This document shows positions 40,204 to 51,299 of a stretch of DNA of 64,000 nucleotides, piece by piece (position 1 is the stretch's first letter; each line of letters starts with the position of its first letter). Source of the DNA: Molanna angustata. Its lineage: Eukaryota; Arthropoda; Insecta; Trichoptera; Molannidae. A program made the translations under genes and the position numbers. Under the pieces are notes generated by a model. It was not told the origin of the DNA, ran no database searches, and was given only the letters and a program-made list of their open reading frames with translations. The stretch is taken from NCBI GenBank assembly GCA_963576475.1, contig OY754987.1:3570036-3634035 (forward strand), read 5' to 3'.

Positions 40204-42309
40204 GTTAATTTTCCCTACAAAATATGAATACTTTGTGGAGTGACTATGTGGTAGTGACGAGTATAGCATTGGCCACAGTCTACTTGTTTGTTTTAGTGTG
40301 TACTTATAATTAATTTGTACACTGGCGGGTTTATTATCAAACGACAATTTCTTAAAACCAACCATGTTAATTTTCCCTACAAAATATGAATACTTTGTGG
40401 AGTGACTATGTGGTAGTGACGAGTATAGCATTGGCCACAATCTACTTGTTTGTTTTAGTGTGTACTTATAATTAATTTGTACACTGGCGGGTTTATTATC
40501 AAACGACAATTTCTTAAAACCAACCATGTTAATTTTCCCTACAAAATATGAATACTTTGTGGAGTGACTATGTGGTAGTGACGAGTATAGCATTGGCCAC
40601 AATCTACTTGTTTGTTTTAGTGTGTACTTATAATTAATTTGTACACTGGCGGGTTTATTATCAAACGACAATTTCTTAAAACCAACCATGTTAATTTTCC
40701 CTACAAAATATGAATACTTTGTGGAGTGACTATGTGGTAGTGACGAGTATAACATTGGCCACAATCTACTTGTTTGTTTTAGTGTGTACTTATAATTAAT
40801 TTGTACACTGGCGGGTTTATTATCAAACGACAATTTCTTAAAACCAACCATGTTAATTTTCCCTACAAAATATGAATACTTTGTGGAGTGACTATGTGGT
40901 AGTGACGAGTATAGCATTGGCCACAATCTACTTGTGTGTTTTAGTGTGTACTTATAATTAATTTGTACACTGGCGGGTTTATTATCAAACGACAATTTCT
41001 TAAAACCAACCATGTTAATTTTCCCTACAAAATATGAATACTTTGTGGAGTGACTATGTGGTAGTGACGAGTATAACATTGGCCACAATCTACTTGTTTG
41101 TTTTAGTGTGTACTTATAATTAATTTGTACACTGGCGGGTTTATTATCAAACGACAATTTCTTAAAACCAACCATGTTAATTTTCCCTACAAAATATGAA
41201 TACTTTGTGGAGTGACTATGTGGTAGTGACGAGTATAACATTGGCCACAATCTACTTGTTTGTTTTAGTGTGTACTTATAATTAATTTGTACACTGGCGG
41301 GTTTATTATCAAACGACAATTTCTTAAAACCAACCATGTTAATTTTCCCTACAAAATATGAATACTTTGTGGAGTGACTATGTGGTAGTGACGAGTATAG
41401 CATTTGCCACAATCTACTTGTTTGTTTTAGTGTGTACTTATAATTAATTTGTACACTGGCGGGTTTATTATCAAACGACAATTTCTTAAAACCAACCATG
41501 TTAATTTTCCCTACAAAATATGAATACTTTGTGGAGTGACTATGTGGTAGTGACGAGTATAACATTGGCCACAATCTACTTGTTTGTTTTAGTGTGTACT
41601 TATAATTAATTTGTACACTGGCGGGTTTATTATCAAACGACAATTTCTTAAAACCAACCATGTTAATTTTCCCTACAAAATATGAATACTTTGTGGAGTG
41701 ACTATGTGGTAGTGACGAGTATAGCATTGGCCACAATCTACTTGTGTGTTTTAGTGTGTACTTATAATTAATTTGTACACTGGCGGGTTTATTATCAAAC
41801 GACAATTTCTTAAAACCAACCATGTTAATTTTCCCTACAAAATATGAATACTTTGTGGAGTGACTATGTGGTAGTGACGAGTATAACATTGGCCACAATC
41901 TACTTGTTTGTTTTAGTGTGTACTTATAATTAATTTGTACACTGGCGGGTTTATTATCAAACGACAATTTCTTAAAACCAACCATGTTAATTTTCCCTAC
42001 AAAATATGAATACTTTGTGGAGTGACTATGTGGTAGTGACGAGTATAACATTGGCCACAATCTACTTGTTTGTTTTAGTGTGTACTTATAATTAATTTGT
42101 ACACTGGCGGGTTTATTATCAAACGACAATTTCTTAAAACCAACCATGTTAATTTTCCCTACAAAATATGAATACTTTGTGGAGTGACTATGTGGTAGTG
42201 ACGAGTATAACATTGGCCACAATCTACTTGTTTGTTTTAGTGTGTACTTATAATTAATTTGTACACTGGCGGGTTTATTATCAAACGACAATTTCTTAAA
42301 ACCAACCAT
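40204..42309. repeat. 162-bp tandem array, 13 units
   Basis: Thirteen exact 162-bp units, total 2106 bp, each starting GTTAATTTTCCCTACAAAAT. Units differ at only a few sites (AGCATT/AACATT, TGTTTG/TGTGTG, GGCC/TGCC, AGTC in unit 1). Since 162 is divisible by 3, a minus-strand frame of 716 codons stays open throughout. I do not call it a gene: the period alone explains the ORF, the changes are not concentrated at silent positions, and there is no signal peptide or family match. Units 4-7 and 9-12 share the same variant order (a, g with TGTG, a, a), so an 810-bp five-unit block has been copied. Confidence 0.95.
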
Positions 42310-42989
42310 AGTTGATGTTAATATAGGTAGGTACAATGTAAGAAAAATAATGAATACAATAACAGTTCATAGCAATGAAAGAAAAACAAAAGGATAAAGA
42401 GATGAAGAAGAAATCGAGTATTTTCAGATAGATATTTTTTATTTATTTTTATTTATCTGGTATAGGTACTTGTTTCGTATATGTAACAAAAAAAACATCT
42501 TCATATAAAATCATATCTTTATTTGTTCATATTTCTTAAACGAGCTTTTCTAAAATAAAACAACACGATGTTGTAATTCTACTTACCGGTATTATTAACC
42601 TGGAAATAAAATATATTTCTAAAACAAAATCCATTACTAATTCTCCTAACGTTCATACCGCATTTTAGACACAGGTGTACAAAGTTTTGAGAAAACGTAA
42701 CAGATATATCCGTTGCTCGATTTATCCGAACGTGATGAGCTTAAAATGTATACATTTATCGGGTTATTGATTCTTTTCTTGGAAAGGTTGATAGTTCCTA
42801 TGTATTTATATTTGTTAATATATTTTTTTAAATTGGGTTAGTTTTCTATTTCAAAAGGATCAGTAGAATTATGTGCCTACATGAAATGCTCTTATAGCTT
42901 AACATATTACTAATAATTACTTACTAAAAAACGCTGAATTCGTATAAGGCATTTGATAAAACAAATTCTTACCTAACCTCACATCTCGT
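42310..42989. other. Unrecognised AT-rich DNA
   Basis: No gene or window-internal repeat seen. Confidence 0.4.
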
Positions 42990-43190
42990 ACCTTGACCAA
43001 GGCAAACTTACGGTAACGTTATCAATCGTCATTTTTTTAAATAATATTATGTCCTTGAAACAAGCACATAATATCGTCATAATAAAATGAACTTGGTAAA
43101 CGAAATCGATCGATGCAGGATTTGTACTCGCGATTATGGTGTTGTGTTTCCTTTTGTGAGGTAATAAACACCTGCACATCTGTCGCTGGT
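42990..43190 (-). mobile_element. SINE family 1, diverged copy
   Basis: As complement: GGTAACAAAAGGAAAC.., degraded B-box region, CGATTTCGTTTACC, and GCTTGTTTCAAGGACATA. Head poorly preserved. Confidence 0.5.
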
Positions 43191-43324
43191 CACCCCACAT
43201 TGTGTGAAATGCCGTGATTGTATGAATAAATTAATTAATTACATTTAATTATACAAGAGACCTCATGATTTTGAACAAATTGTTTACCAAGTAGGGCATT
43301 GCAGTTTCAATTCGATATTATTGT

Positions 43325-43500
43325 TATATGCACACATACCAAAACGCCATGTCCCTAACGAAGTAAGCAGAGAGAACCGAGTGCCGTGTTCCTCTAATTT
43401 AGCACACATTCCTGGCTTCCTTTACATCCATGCATCTTCTCATACATGCTCGGCGATCGTTCAAGATTCTTATGTTTCCTTCGTTCAAAATACCATTCAC
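43325..43500 (+). mobile_element. Short retro-type repeat, same family as 7591-7750
   Basis: GCACACATACC, CGCCATGTCCCTAACGAAGT, AGCAGAGAGAACCGAGTGCC and CATACATGCTCGG are shared with or close to the 7.6-kb copy. No clear duplication found. Confidence 0.55.
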
Positions 43501-43644
43501 ATTGCCATGCCATCCCTTTCTGGGGCACCCCTGCTATTAACTCCATCTCTTACACCCATGTATATATATTTTTTGTTCAGTTAATAATATAGTAAATATT
43601 TGATTTTAAATAGTTTAAAATAAATTACAATTAAAAAATAAATT

Positions 43645-43757
43645 GTCTCGACCAATTTCGTTCACCTGTAGCACAAACATTTATGTTTATTTTAGGGAAC
43701 GTAGGAAGATGTATATGTACTTGTTTAACAAGGACATATTCATTTAAAAAAGTATAT
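43645..43757 (+). mobile_element. SINE family 1, 5'-truncated
   Basis: Starts within the end of the tRNA head (GTCTCGACCAATTTCG), then the standard body and A-rich end. It faces the next copy tail to tail. Confidence 0.7.
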
Positions 43758-43767
43758 TAAAAGAATA

Positions 43768-43945
43768 TACATGTCTTTGAAACAAGTAGATACATATATG
43801 TATTATATCCTCATGCATTCCCTAAACCAAGCAATAATCTTTGTGTTATATATGAAGGAAATCGGTCATGGCAGGATTCGAACTCGCGACCACTGGATTA
43901 CTAACCCAGTGCGCTAACCGCTCTGTCACCACCCATCTATAAAAT
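43768..43945 (-). mobile_element. SINE family 1, full-length
   Basis: Minus-strand head with A-box GACAGAGCGGTTAGCGC and B-box GCGAGTTCGAATCCTGCC. The body includes CGATTTCCTTCATATATAAC and GCATGAGGATATAA. It sits about 10 bp from the tail of the plus-strand copy, giving a potential inverted pair of SINE bodies. Confidence 0.75.
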
Positions 43946-44175
43946 AAAACTTTCACTCAATACACACTGGGTGGATATTGAATGGTTCTTAACTTATAAC
44001 AATGTCTTGATAATTAATCGTTACTTAGAGGTTCTCAACTTTAACATAAATAAAAGATATTGTTTTATTTTTTTTTAATTTATTTGAAAAAATGGGCAAC
44101 GTACAATAATATATTTTAAACAAATATAATGAATAAGAATAGCAACATAAGTAATTGTAACTTAATCAGCCCACC

Positions 44176-44544
44176 TTAGATTTCATGGTGCATTGTACTC
44201 ACTACTGGTAACAAAAAAAAAATATTATTCCTGTCTAACGTGGCTCCTGAAAAGGGTCCTGGACATACAGAATATGTCCACGGACCTGATCTTTTCCAAA
44301 TTATTATACGTGGTAAAGAATCGGTACAATGGCGAATTTTGAGCGGCATTAGTGTTTTTTTTTTGTCTAAAAAGAACGTTGAGGTGTGTCTTGTTCGTCT
44401 GTTTGGTATGTTGAAGTTAATAATTTTCAGAAGGTCTGTATAGTCAATATTGAAGTTTATTATGTCATAAAGGTACATAAAGTCTGAGGTCCTTCGTCTT
44501 GTTTGTAAAGTCTGCAATTCATGTTTGTAGTTATTAGGTACCAA
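44176..44544 (-). pseudogene. LINE C-terminal ORF
   Basis: Reads LQTRRRTSDFMYLYDIINFN, RTRHTSTFFLD and DSLPRIIIWKRSG, the last coding block of the element at 44075-45582. Frameshifted relative to the reverse transcriptase. Confidence 0.65.
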
Positions 44545-44839
44545 ATTTATACTTCATGTGTTTCAAAAATATTTGTTGTTTCGTTCTATACTGTTAATAT
44601 AAATATTATATTGTAGATTCCAGATGACTGATGCATGCTCCAATAATTGACTTCTAACAATTTTGTTATATTGTAAGATAAATGTTTTCACATGTGTGAA
44701 TGGTTTGCATACTCTCATCAGGAATCCCAACATTTTATAAGCTTTCAGTGTAATTGTGTCAATGTGTTTGTCAAAGAAAAGTTTACTGTCCAGTTGTATA
44801 CCTAAGTCTCTACAGTCTGATTTCTTATCAATCGCCTCC

Positions 44840-45484
44840 CTATTGATTGTGTATTGTGTATGTGTATTGTATTGTACTCTTTTTCCTAGAGAATTTAATG
44901 GAGTGACATTTTTTTACATTTAGTAACAGCTTATTCGAGACACAATAAGAGGTTAGTCTATCAAGGTCAAGTTGTAAGTCCTCACAGTCAGTAATGTCTA
45001 TAACAGTTTTGTAGATTTTCATATCGTCAGCGTATAATATGTAATAACTGTTCCTGAAGCATAATCCAATGTCATGTATGTAAATATTAAATAAGAGAGG
45101 CCCCAAATGGCAACCTTGAGGTACACCCGATGACACCTTTGTTGCAGACGATAGATGACCACCGTACTCTACTATTTGGCTTCTATTATTAAGGTATGAT
45201 TTTAGCCACCTAAGAAGATCACCGTGAATACCCATAAGTTTTAGCTTCTTAGTCAGAATTAGATGGTCCACTTTATCAAAGGCTTTTGAGTAGTCTGTAT
45301 ATATTGCGTCAGTTTGTCTTTTGTTATCAAGGTTGTCATGAATTTCGTTTAGAAAGACATTTAAATTTGTATTAGTAGAACATCCCATAGCAAAACCATG
45401 TTGTTTAGGATCTAAATGGAGTTTGACCGCAAAGTACATTTGATCGTACACGATCTTTTCCAAGAGTTTACTCAAAATGGGCAA
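44840..45484 (-). pseudogene. LINE reverse transcriptase fragment
   Basis: 214 codons with QHGFAMGCSTNTNL, YTDYSKAFDKVDHLIL, GVPQGCHLGPLLFNIYI and the catalytic YADD. The frame is lost after YTYTIHNQ by an indel near 44880-44910. The ATG at 45484 is internal. Confidence 0.8.
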
Positions 45485-45582
45485 GGTGGAAACTGGTCGG
45501 TAATTTGAAACATCTTTCAGGTTCCCACTCTTAGGTATAGAAGTAACTAATTCCTGCTTCCATCTATCAGGAAATGTACCAT

Positions 45583-45720
45583 TAATATATAATTAATATG
45601 TTTTAATATTGATTGAAACTGAATTCGTGTGGTTAAACGCCATATATAAAAAGTTAAAATCGAAGTAAATACATGAATGATTTTAAGATTTTTTATTCCT
45701 GTCATAAGGAAACGATCATT
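45583..45720. other. AT-rich spacer
   Basis: Nothing recognised. Confidence 0.4.
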
Positions 45721-46195
45721 AATTTATTTTATTTTTTTTTATTTGCCTTTTATCACGCCATATTTATAATGACAACAATATGTAGATTACTGCTGCCCAA
45801 CTAGGAAATCTTGTTCTAGGGCTAGCAGTTTACAATTTTTATTGACAATTATATGCAATTATGAACTAAGTGATTGTTCCCGTTCCACACTAAATATGTA
45901 CACAATCTCAACTTTCTCCACTCACAACCTCACCAAACATATATGGGCTCACACAAAACAGATCGACCAGGTCCCAATGTCCGCCATTATATCTGCGTTA
46001 ATCCAATCTCTGACGCGATTTTTATTTCAGAGCCATAGAAAGAGACTAGTTAACTATGTTGGTGTAATTAATATCAATCACATGGATCCCAAATCAAATC
46101 AAATATTTGTATGTGTTACTCAAAGAGCATCGCAAATACAATACGGCACAGTTACAAATGTTGTTAATAATTTTAATTTTGATTTTTTTAAGTAG
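45721..46195 (-). mobile_element. LINE 3' end, sister of 26.4-kb copy
   Basis: Shares the whole of 26398-26760 with modest divergence (TTTTATCAC, the hairpin at 45789-45829, CTCACACAAAACAGATCGAC, GAGCCATAGAAAGAGACTAG) and a poly-T tail. Both copies lose similarity about 30 bp after ATCCCAAATCAAAT. Confidence 0.7.
45789..45829 (-). other. LINE 3' UTR stem-loop
   Basis: ACTGCT / AGCAGT stem extended by GCCC/GGGC, as at 26457-26497. Confidence 0.65.
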
Positions 46196-46479
46196 TATTG
46201 TCGAATACTGAGTATTTGTGTTAGTTCTGTCCTCCCATAATTTATGATGTATTTTTTTTAATTTCATTATTACACTATAAGTATTTACAAAACAAAACAA
46301 TTGAAGTGTTGTATACTGACTATGCCAAAAGTCGTAGGTTTTTTTCGTGGGTGTAATTAATTACAAAACAAAACAAAACATTGTCACGAAACTCATAGTA
46401 TGTATTTTCTACGTGATACCTGTTGAGAAATTTTACGTAAAATTGCATTACTAGTAAACCATAGATTTTTTTCTTTAAA
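46196..46479. other. Unrecognised DNA
   Basis: AT-rich, includes an (AAAAC)n run near 46360-46380. Confidence 0.4.
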
Positions 46480-46870
46480 TTTTGATAATCCTTGAATGCA
46501 TTTTTGATGAGTGTATTTTTGTTGTATCAATATTTCAAACAGTATAAAAATACTTCGATATTCATTCTAGACCATGAGAGCATTTTGAAAATTTTGACAG
46601 ATGAAATCAAAGAGAAGAAATTAACGTATCAGCTCTAGGCCTATGCACTTTACACATATGATGTTAATATGAAGTCGATCAGACTTGAATTTAGGCTATA
46701 GAGAGGACACAAAAAGAATAATCCGTACGCCATACATACAAACACATCACGACGAAACTCGCAGTGTGCACTCTCTACATGATACCCGTTGAGAAATTGA
46801 CGTAAAAAATATGCTTAAAAATTGTGAAATCATGACTCTCCCCTATTCCATAGTTGGGAGAGAGAAAATC
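46480..46870 (+). repeat. Dispersed repeat H with terminal hairpin
   Basis: Starts GATAATCCTTGAATGCATTT, includes ATGAAGTCGATCAGACTTGA and GAGAGGACACAAAAAG, and ends with the hairpin GACTCTCCCCTATTCC..GGGAGAG. Copies are at 53465-55205 (with a mariner inside) and 30640-30930. A conserved 3' hairpin would fit a Helitron-like end, but I see no CTRR terminus. Confidence 0.6.
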
Positions 46871-47392
46871 GTCGAAAAGTTGCTTTGGATTCTGCCCGGA
46901 AACCAATACAGCCGAAAAAATTTATAATTTCGGCTTTGATTTATTAAGTTCAAAAATTTTCATGTCGATTTAACAATAACACAATTAAAACTCGTTAATA
47001 TTATTTTAAATGATTCTTGCCGGTTGGTCACCCCTGCGTAACACGGCATAAAAATGCTTCGTCGAACAATGCCAGCGATCATTTATCACACAAACATCAT
47101 TGCAATACGAAGCCAATAATAATACTGAGCGAAAAAAACGCAAACCATAAACAATATCGTTCACCTCCTGTATTGAACTGTGATCCTGGTAACATCAGGA
47201 CGACAAAATGGAATTTGTATAGCGAAAAAAAAACAAATATTGTGTTTTTTTTGTTTTTGTTGCTGTTTTTTGTGTTTTTTTTTATTTAAATCACGCGTGT
47301 GAACAATTTAAACTAGATCGATGTTTTCGGTGCAATCATAACTAATTAAACTATCCCTCGCGCTTTTTGAACTTCCAAATTTGTCATTTAAA
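46871..47392. other. Upstream region of the Osiris-type exon
   Basis: No repeat recognised. TATTTAAA at 47283-47290 lies about 100 bp before the ATG and could serve as a TATA box, with transcription starting near 47320-47340; this is weak in such AT-rich DNA. Confidence 0.3.
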
Positions 47393-47804
47393 ATGACGCC
47401 AATCGTATGTTTGATATTCGCACTCGTCCAGTTGTCGTCCGGCGCCAGGACAGCACTCGAAGACAATGTCAAAGAACTGTCCTGCGGGGACAATGCTACG
47501 TGCATCGAAAATCTGGCCAACGAGGTCGTGAAGGGAGTCAGGGAAAACAAGACTATAAAGCTGTTTGATTTCATCAGCATAGAGCCGGTGGAGCCCGTGA
47601 AGAAGGGCGAGGGCAGATCCTTGGGATCCATATCCAGCTTCCTCAACACCCACGCTCTCAAGTTGGACCTGGGAGACTTCGGATTCAGGATAGTCAGGTC
47701 CAAAGCTGACACTCCGGCTGTAGTTGTTGAAATGGAACAGTACAACGGAAGAAATAGCGCGACAAATCACCACAACCATCACGGAGGGCATAATGTTATA
47801 AAGG
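47393..47804 (+). CDS. Osiris-family protein, first coding exon
   Basis: The frame from the ATG at 47393 encodes about 137 residues and then meets a strong splice donor (AAAGG|GTGAGTGA, intron from 47805, phase 1). Residues 1-17 form a signal peptide (MTPIVCLIFALVQLSSG). Cys31 and Cys37 (SCGDNATC) form the early two-cysteine region typical of Osiris proteins. IKLFDFISIEPVE at about 55-67 and the FLNTHALKLDLGDFGFRI stretch before it ends match the N-terminal half of the DUF1676 domain. A His/Asn-rich tail (HHNHHGG) leads to the splice site. Possible N-glycosylation sites are NAT and NKT. The hydrophobic segment and C-terminal tyrosine-rich part expected of the family are not in this exon, nor found downstream. 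Base composition is more GC-rich and codon-like than the surroundings. Osiris proteins are secretory or endosomal proteins linked to insect cuticle formation. The open frame also extends 12 bases upstream through TTG, but ATG is the natural start. Confidence 0.8.
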
Positions 47805-48424
47805 GTGAGTGATTTGAATATTGTTTATTTAATGATTCTTTGGGTTAATTTAAAGAAGACATTTGGAATAGCATCAAGTCATTCACATATCATAATTAAC
47901 ATAAGTAAGGGAGTATTTATTCACTGAAATTATTGAATTTTCAATTTTGAAAATTCTCATAAAGTTGATGTCAGTAAAATTAAGATCAGCTTCAGATTTT
48001 AGCAATCTTTGGGGCTCAATTAATTGCATAATAATATAATTTTATACAACAATTAATGACGATTTCATACTGGACGTTGATATTAACAAATTTTCGTGAT
48101 AGAATGTAAAGAAAGATATAGATTGGATTATAATTAAGTACTGATTTATACATTTTTAAGGTTAAGGAAAGTTAAGAAAGCATTAAGAACGTGTCATGAG
48201 TAGCCCCACTAATCTGACAAAAAACGTCGCGCTATAATTATCAAGAAATAAAAAGCTTCACTTTTCTCATACTGAAGTGTTTACTATTTCACAATTGAAT
48301 ATGTGTTTTTCTTTACTTAAATTTATCTTTATTTGTTAAATTATAAAACAACTGCGTTTGTCATAAAGTGTTTGGCATTGGCAGTATGAAAATACACAAT
48401 CTATGGTTTAATGTGAAACATTTT
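47805..48424 (+). other. Start of Osiris intron 1
   Basis: Begins GTGAGTGATT. No second exon recognised here; AT-rich with no repeat match. Confidence 0.45.
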
Positions 48425-48590
48425 ACTATTTTTTTTATTCCATGTTATTGTTAAGTTTCCTCTCTACTCAAGCCTAATAAGCTTTCAGAGAGGAGTGGTA
48501 TTGTAATTATATTATTTGTAAATTAGTTATTGTATATTTATTATGAACATACATGTTGTATAAATAAATAAATTAATTAAATAAGTAGGT
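48425..48590 (+). mobile_element. LINE 3' UTR, short copy
   Basis: T-rich lead, a hairpin at 48459-48493, then GTATATTTATTATGAACATA and an ATAAATAAATAAATTAAT tail. 5' truncated to non-coding sequence. Confidence 0.55.
48459..48493 (+). other. LINE 3' UTR stem-loop
   Basis: CCTCTCT pairs with AGAGAGG; the loop includes CAAGCCTAATAAGC. About 80 nt before the tail. Confidence 0.65.
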
Positions 48591-49099
48591 AACTTTTTGG
48601 TCAAATAGAGATAACTACACAAAAAAGCTTGTATTGTTCATATTTGAAAAAAAGTAACAAGCCATTTATTAAATGTTATATTTTTAAATTGCTCTCCGAT
48701 AAAATTATTTCTTGAATAAACCACTTACGATATTATGTATGTTTTAGCTTTTTGCACCCTTCTCCATAGAAACTTTCACTGAATGCCATATCTCAAACTC
48801 ATCCGCGCGCGCAGTTGGCTTAAAAAGGGGATTTTGACTAGTTACATCAATTTGTTTATTTAAATAAAAATAAAGGAGTTACTTAAACTTTTCATTAATT
48901 AATTGATAAATAACACACGTAGAATCGTAAAAGCCTTTTTAACCCTTACAATTTTTGAATCAGTAGGGTTAACAGATAGTATTGGGACCACATTCGAGCC
49001 AATTCTTTCGATATGTATCTGTAAGGGTGCATTATTCCCTATGAAAGCTTGCTCGGTGTATTTTATAATAATAATGAACACTTCCATGCACCCTGTGCA
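48591..49099. other. Unrecognised DNA (within putative intron)
   Basis: The ORF at 48903-49184 runs into a SINE and has no motif, so it is not an Osiris exon. Confidence 0.4.
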
Positions 49100-49198
49100 A
49101 GTGGCGAGTTTATTGCCATATGAAAATTTCTTCCAACTAACCAGTGTTTCCAGCCCAGAAAAGCAATATTTGCGTGAGAAATAAATTTCTCCTATGCC
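49100..49198 (-). mobile_element. SINE family 2, 5'-truncated
   Basis: TTTATTGCCATATGAAAATT, CCAACTAACCAGTGTTTCC, CAGCCCAGAAAAGCAATATT and TGCGTGAGAAATAAATTTC match 20970-21060. The tRNA head is missing. Confidence 0.7.
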
Positions 49199-49204
49199 GT
49201 CGAT

Positions 49205-49393
49205 CGATCATCCAACTGTTCAATTCTCTTTTTCAGAATTCAATTCTCTCAATTCTCAATTTCAGAGAATTCAATTTTGTATGGCGTAGTGGACATTTGC
49301 ATGCTAATAACACTATATGCTGAGAGGCCTCGCAGCATATATGTTCCTATACATGGATTTACTCAGAATTCGGAGTAGAACATTTTATGTGAG

Positions 49394-49430
<37 letters not shown>

Positions 49431-50222
49431 TGTGTGTCTGTGTGTCCCCCCCCCCTTATAACTTTCGATCCGCTCAATTTACAGAGCCCAAAATTTCAGA
49501 ATATATATACAGTTATAGGCCTACAAAACTTTTATACTCAGAGTTGTGAATTTTTGTTTCAGTCAGGGGTTATCAACTTTTGAAATTCTGATTTATTTTT
49601 CCATATATATCAGAAACCGTAAAAGCTAGAACGCTGAAAATTGGTATAAACATAGAATAATACAAAATATCAAATTAGTTTTTTTTTTAAATTTCAGGAT
49701 TTCTCAAACATTTTTTATTAAGAAAAATATTTTTTATGATAAATTTATGAGTTTAACTGCCTATATTTCCAATTTTTTTTAAAAATATCGAAAAAAGCCG
49801 AAACACTTCAACTAGAAAATTTAATTTTCTATAAAAAATATAAAAATTGTATTAGCACATCGCAAATTTTTTTTAACAATTTTTATAAAAATTGAATTTA
49901 GTGACGACATTGTTTCATACAATTTGTATGGAAGTAGCCTACACACAATATCTAAGAAGACTTAATAGTTTGATACTAATCTCCAAACATACATACATAC
50001 CATCATGCTGTTTTTACATTCTGGGTAGGATCAAAGGACTGACCTCCATACTATCCTATCTTGACATACATACCTAGGTACATGTGTTGTATAGAAAACC
50101 AAATATCTTAAAATATTAAATAATTTGTATTTATGGGTTTATAGTTTGGTACTTATTCTTCAACTATACATACTATCGCTATCGACAGTTGGATCTCATA
50201 TGTTACATGCAACTAGTTTGCA
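49205..50222 (-). repeat. Repeat family A, long copy (inverted relative to 1.8 kb)
   Basis: Reverse complement of 1755-2735 over nearly its full length, from GCAGCATATATGTTCC and the TG microsatellite to CGCTATCGACAGTTGGATC and CATGCAACTAGT. The end is followed by a second TTGCAACTAGTT. Confidence 0.7.
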
Positions 50223-50774
50223 ACTAGTTAGCCCTGTGAACATAATAATGGCATATGACAATATTTTTTATATTAAAAATAATTTACAATTTTATCCATT
50301 AAAATGGTTTACAATTTACGCAATGTCAGCGAATTCTTTTGAGGAAGTGCGTAATAGAAATAATTATAATTGAGTTTAATTATTTGTAGTACTTAATTGC
50401 TATTAAAATAGTTAATTAATCGGCCATGGCCGTTTCATTCAACTTACAATATCTCTTTCAATCATACATTCTCTTCTTATTTCATCATTCCTTATCCTAT
50501 CATTTCCTTATCCTAAAATTGTTTTGTCACACATTCTTCTTAGGGACCTCATTTCCACAGCGTTAATTTTACTTTCGTGCGACTTCTGCCATGTACATTG
50601 TACATGTCTCACTTGCATACATTATTATTGGAACGACTATTGCGTTGTGCACAACGAGCTTTACTGACTTTGAAATCATCGGGTCAGCCACTTTTATTTT
50701 AATACACCATTAACTATATTCTGCTGATACCTTTCTTGAAAATTATATAACATAGGTACTTATTTTATAATTTC
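50223..50774. other. Unrecognised AT-rich DNA
   Basis: No gene; a GGCCATGGCC palindrome at 50422-50431. Confidence 0.4.
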
Positions 50775-50985
50775 TTACATTACGTCTCGGGAAACTAACA
50801 GGTACTATGTCAAATATTAATTTAACAAGCACCGAATAACAAGTTGATGCATTCTGGAGATTACGATATTAATCGTCTCAGAGATACAGACTGTAAACAC
50901 ACATATAACTTGTGTCTCCACCGGGAATCGAACCCGGGACCTTTGAATCAGCTGTCAGATACCCAACCAACTGAGCCACAATTTA
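50775..50985 (-). mobile_element. SINE family 3 (tRNA-derived), intact copy
   Basis: Minus-strand tRNA-like head (50911-50981): GTGGCTCAGTTGGTTGGG (A-box) and CCCGGGTTCGATTCCCGG (B-box). The body has GAGACGATTAATATCG, CCAGAATGCATCAACTTG and a CTGTTAGTTTCCCGAGACG end. It provides the uninterrupted reference for the copy at 62938-63550. Confidence 0.75.
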
Positions 50986-51299
50986 ATTATAATTGATACT
51001 TTGTAGAGTGTGTAAGGGAGGACTGTCGGGAAATACAAAATTACATAATTCATACTAAAGATACATAAATAAATAAACCTATGCGGTTTTTGAACAGCAC
51101 AAGAAGAAGAAAAAAACAGTAAATAATTGAGCAGAAGGATATATGAAACGATGATTCATTATGAACAGAGGTTCAACACTTGGTTCAATCTACTTAGTAT
51201 AAAGAAACATGAGTAATGGTGTTTATGTGAAATGTAATGATTTATTTTCCATATAGTTTAAATATATTCATATATATTATTACAATAAAAAAGTATCTA
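50986..51299. other. Unrecognised DNA
   Basis: No gene or repeat match seen. Confidence 0.4.

Larger units (their letters stand above)
44075..45582 (-). mobile_element. LINE (Jockey/CR1 group), 5'-truncated
   Basis: On the minus strand, upstream of the first Met it reads GTFPDRWKQELVTSIPK and NYRPVSTLPILSKLLEK, so the reverse transcriptase starts at the truncation near 45582. The second half (RDLGIQLDSKLFFDKHID, KMLGFLMRVCKPF) is in another frame after 44840, and a final frame is at 44176-44544. A poly-T at 44070-44080 marks the tail. Same family as 57140-58235 and 6790-8344. Confidence 0.75.

Noticed and set aside
40186..42336. 716-codon minus-strand ORF as a repeat-protein gene
   Set aside because: The open frame follows from a 162-bp (54-codon) period without stops. 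There is no signal peptide or domain, and no start/stop context outside the array.
47308..47791. Minus-strand ORFs overlapping the Osiris-type exon
   Set aside because: Shadows of the coding exon; the plus strand has the signal peptide, cysteine motif and splice donor.
50911..50981. Functional tRNA gene on the minus strand
   Set aside because: Same reasoning: the downstream body is repeated at 62938-63550, so this is a SINE head. Likewise 21064-21134.
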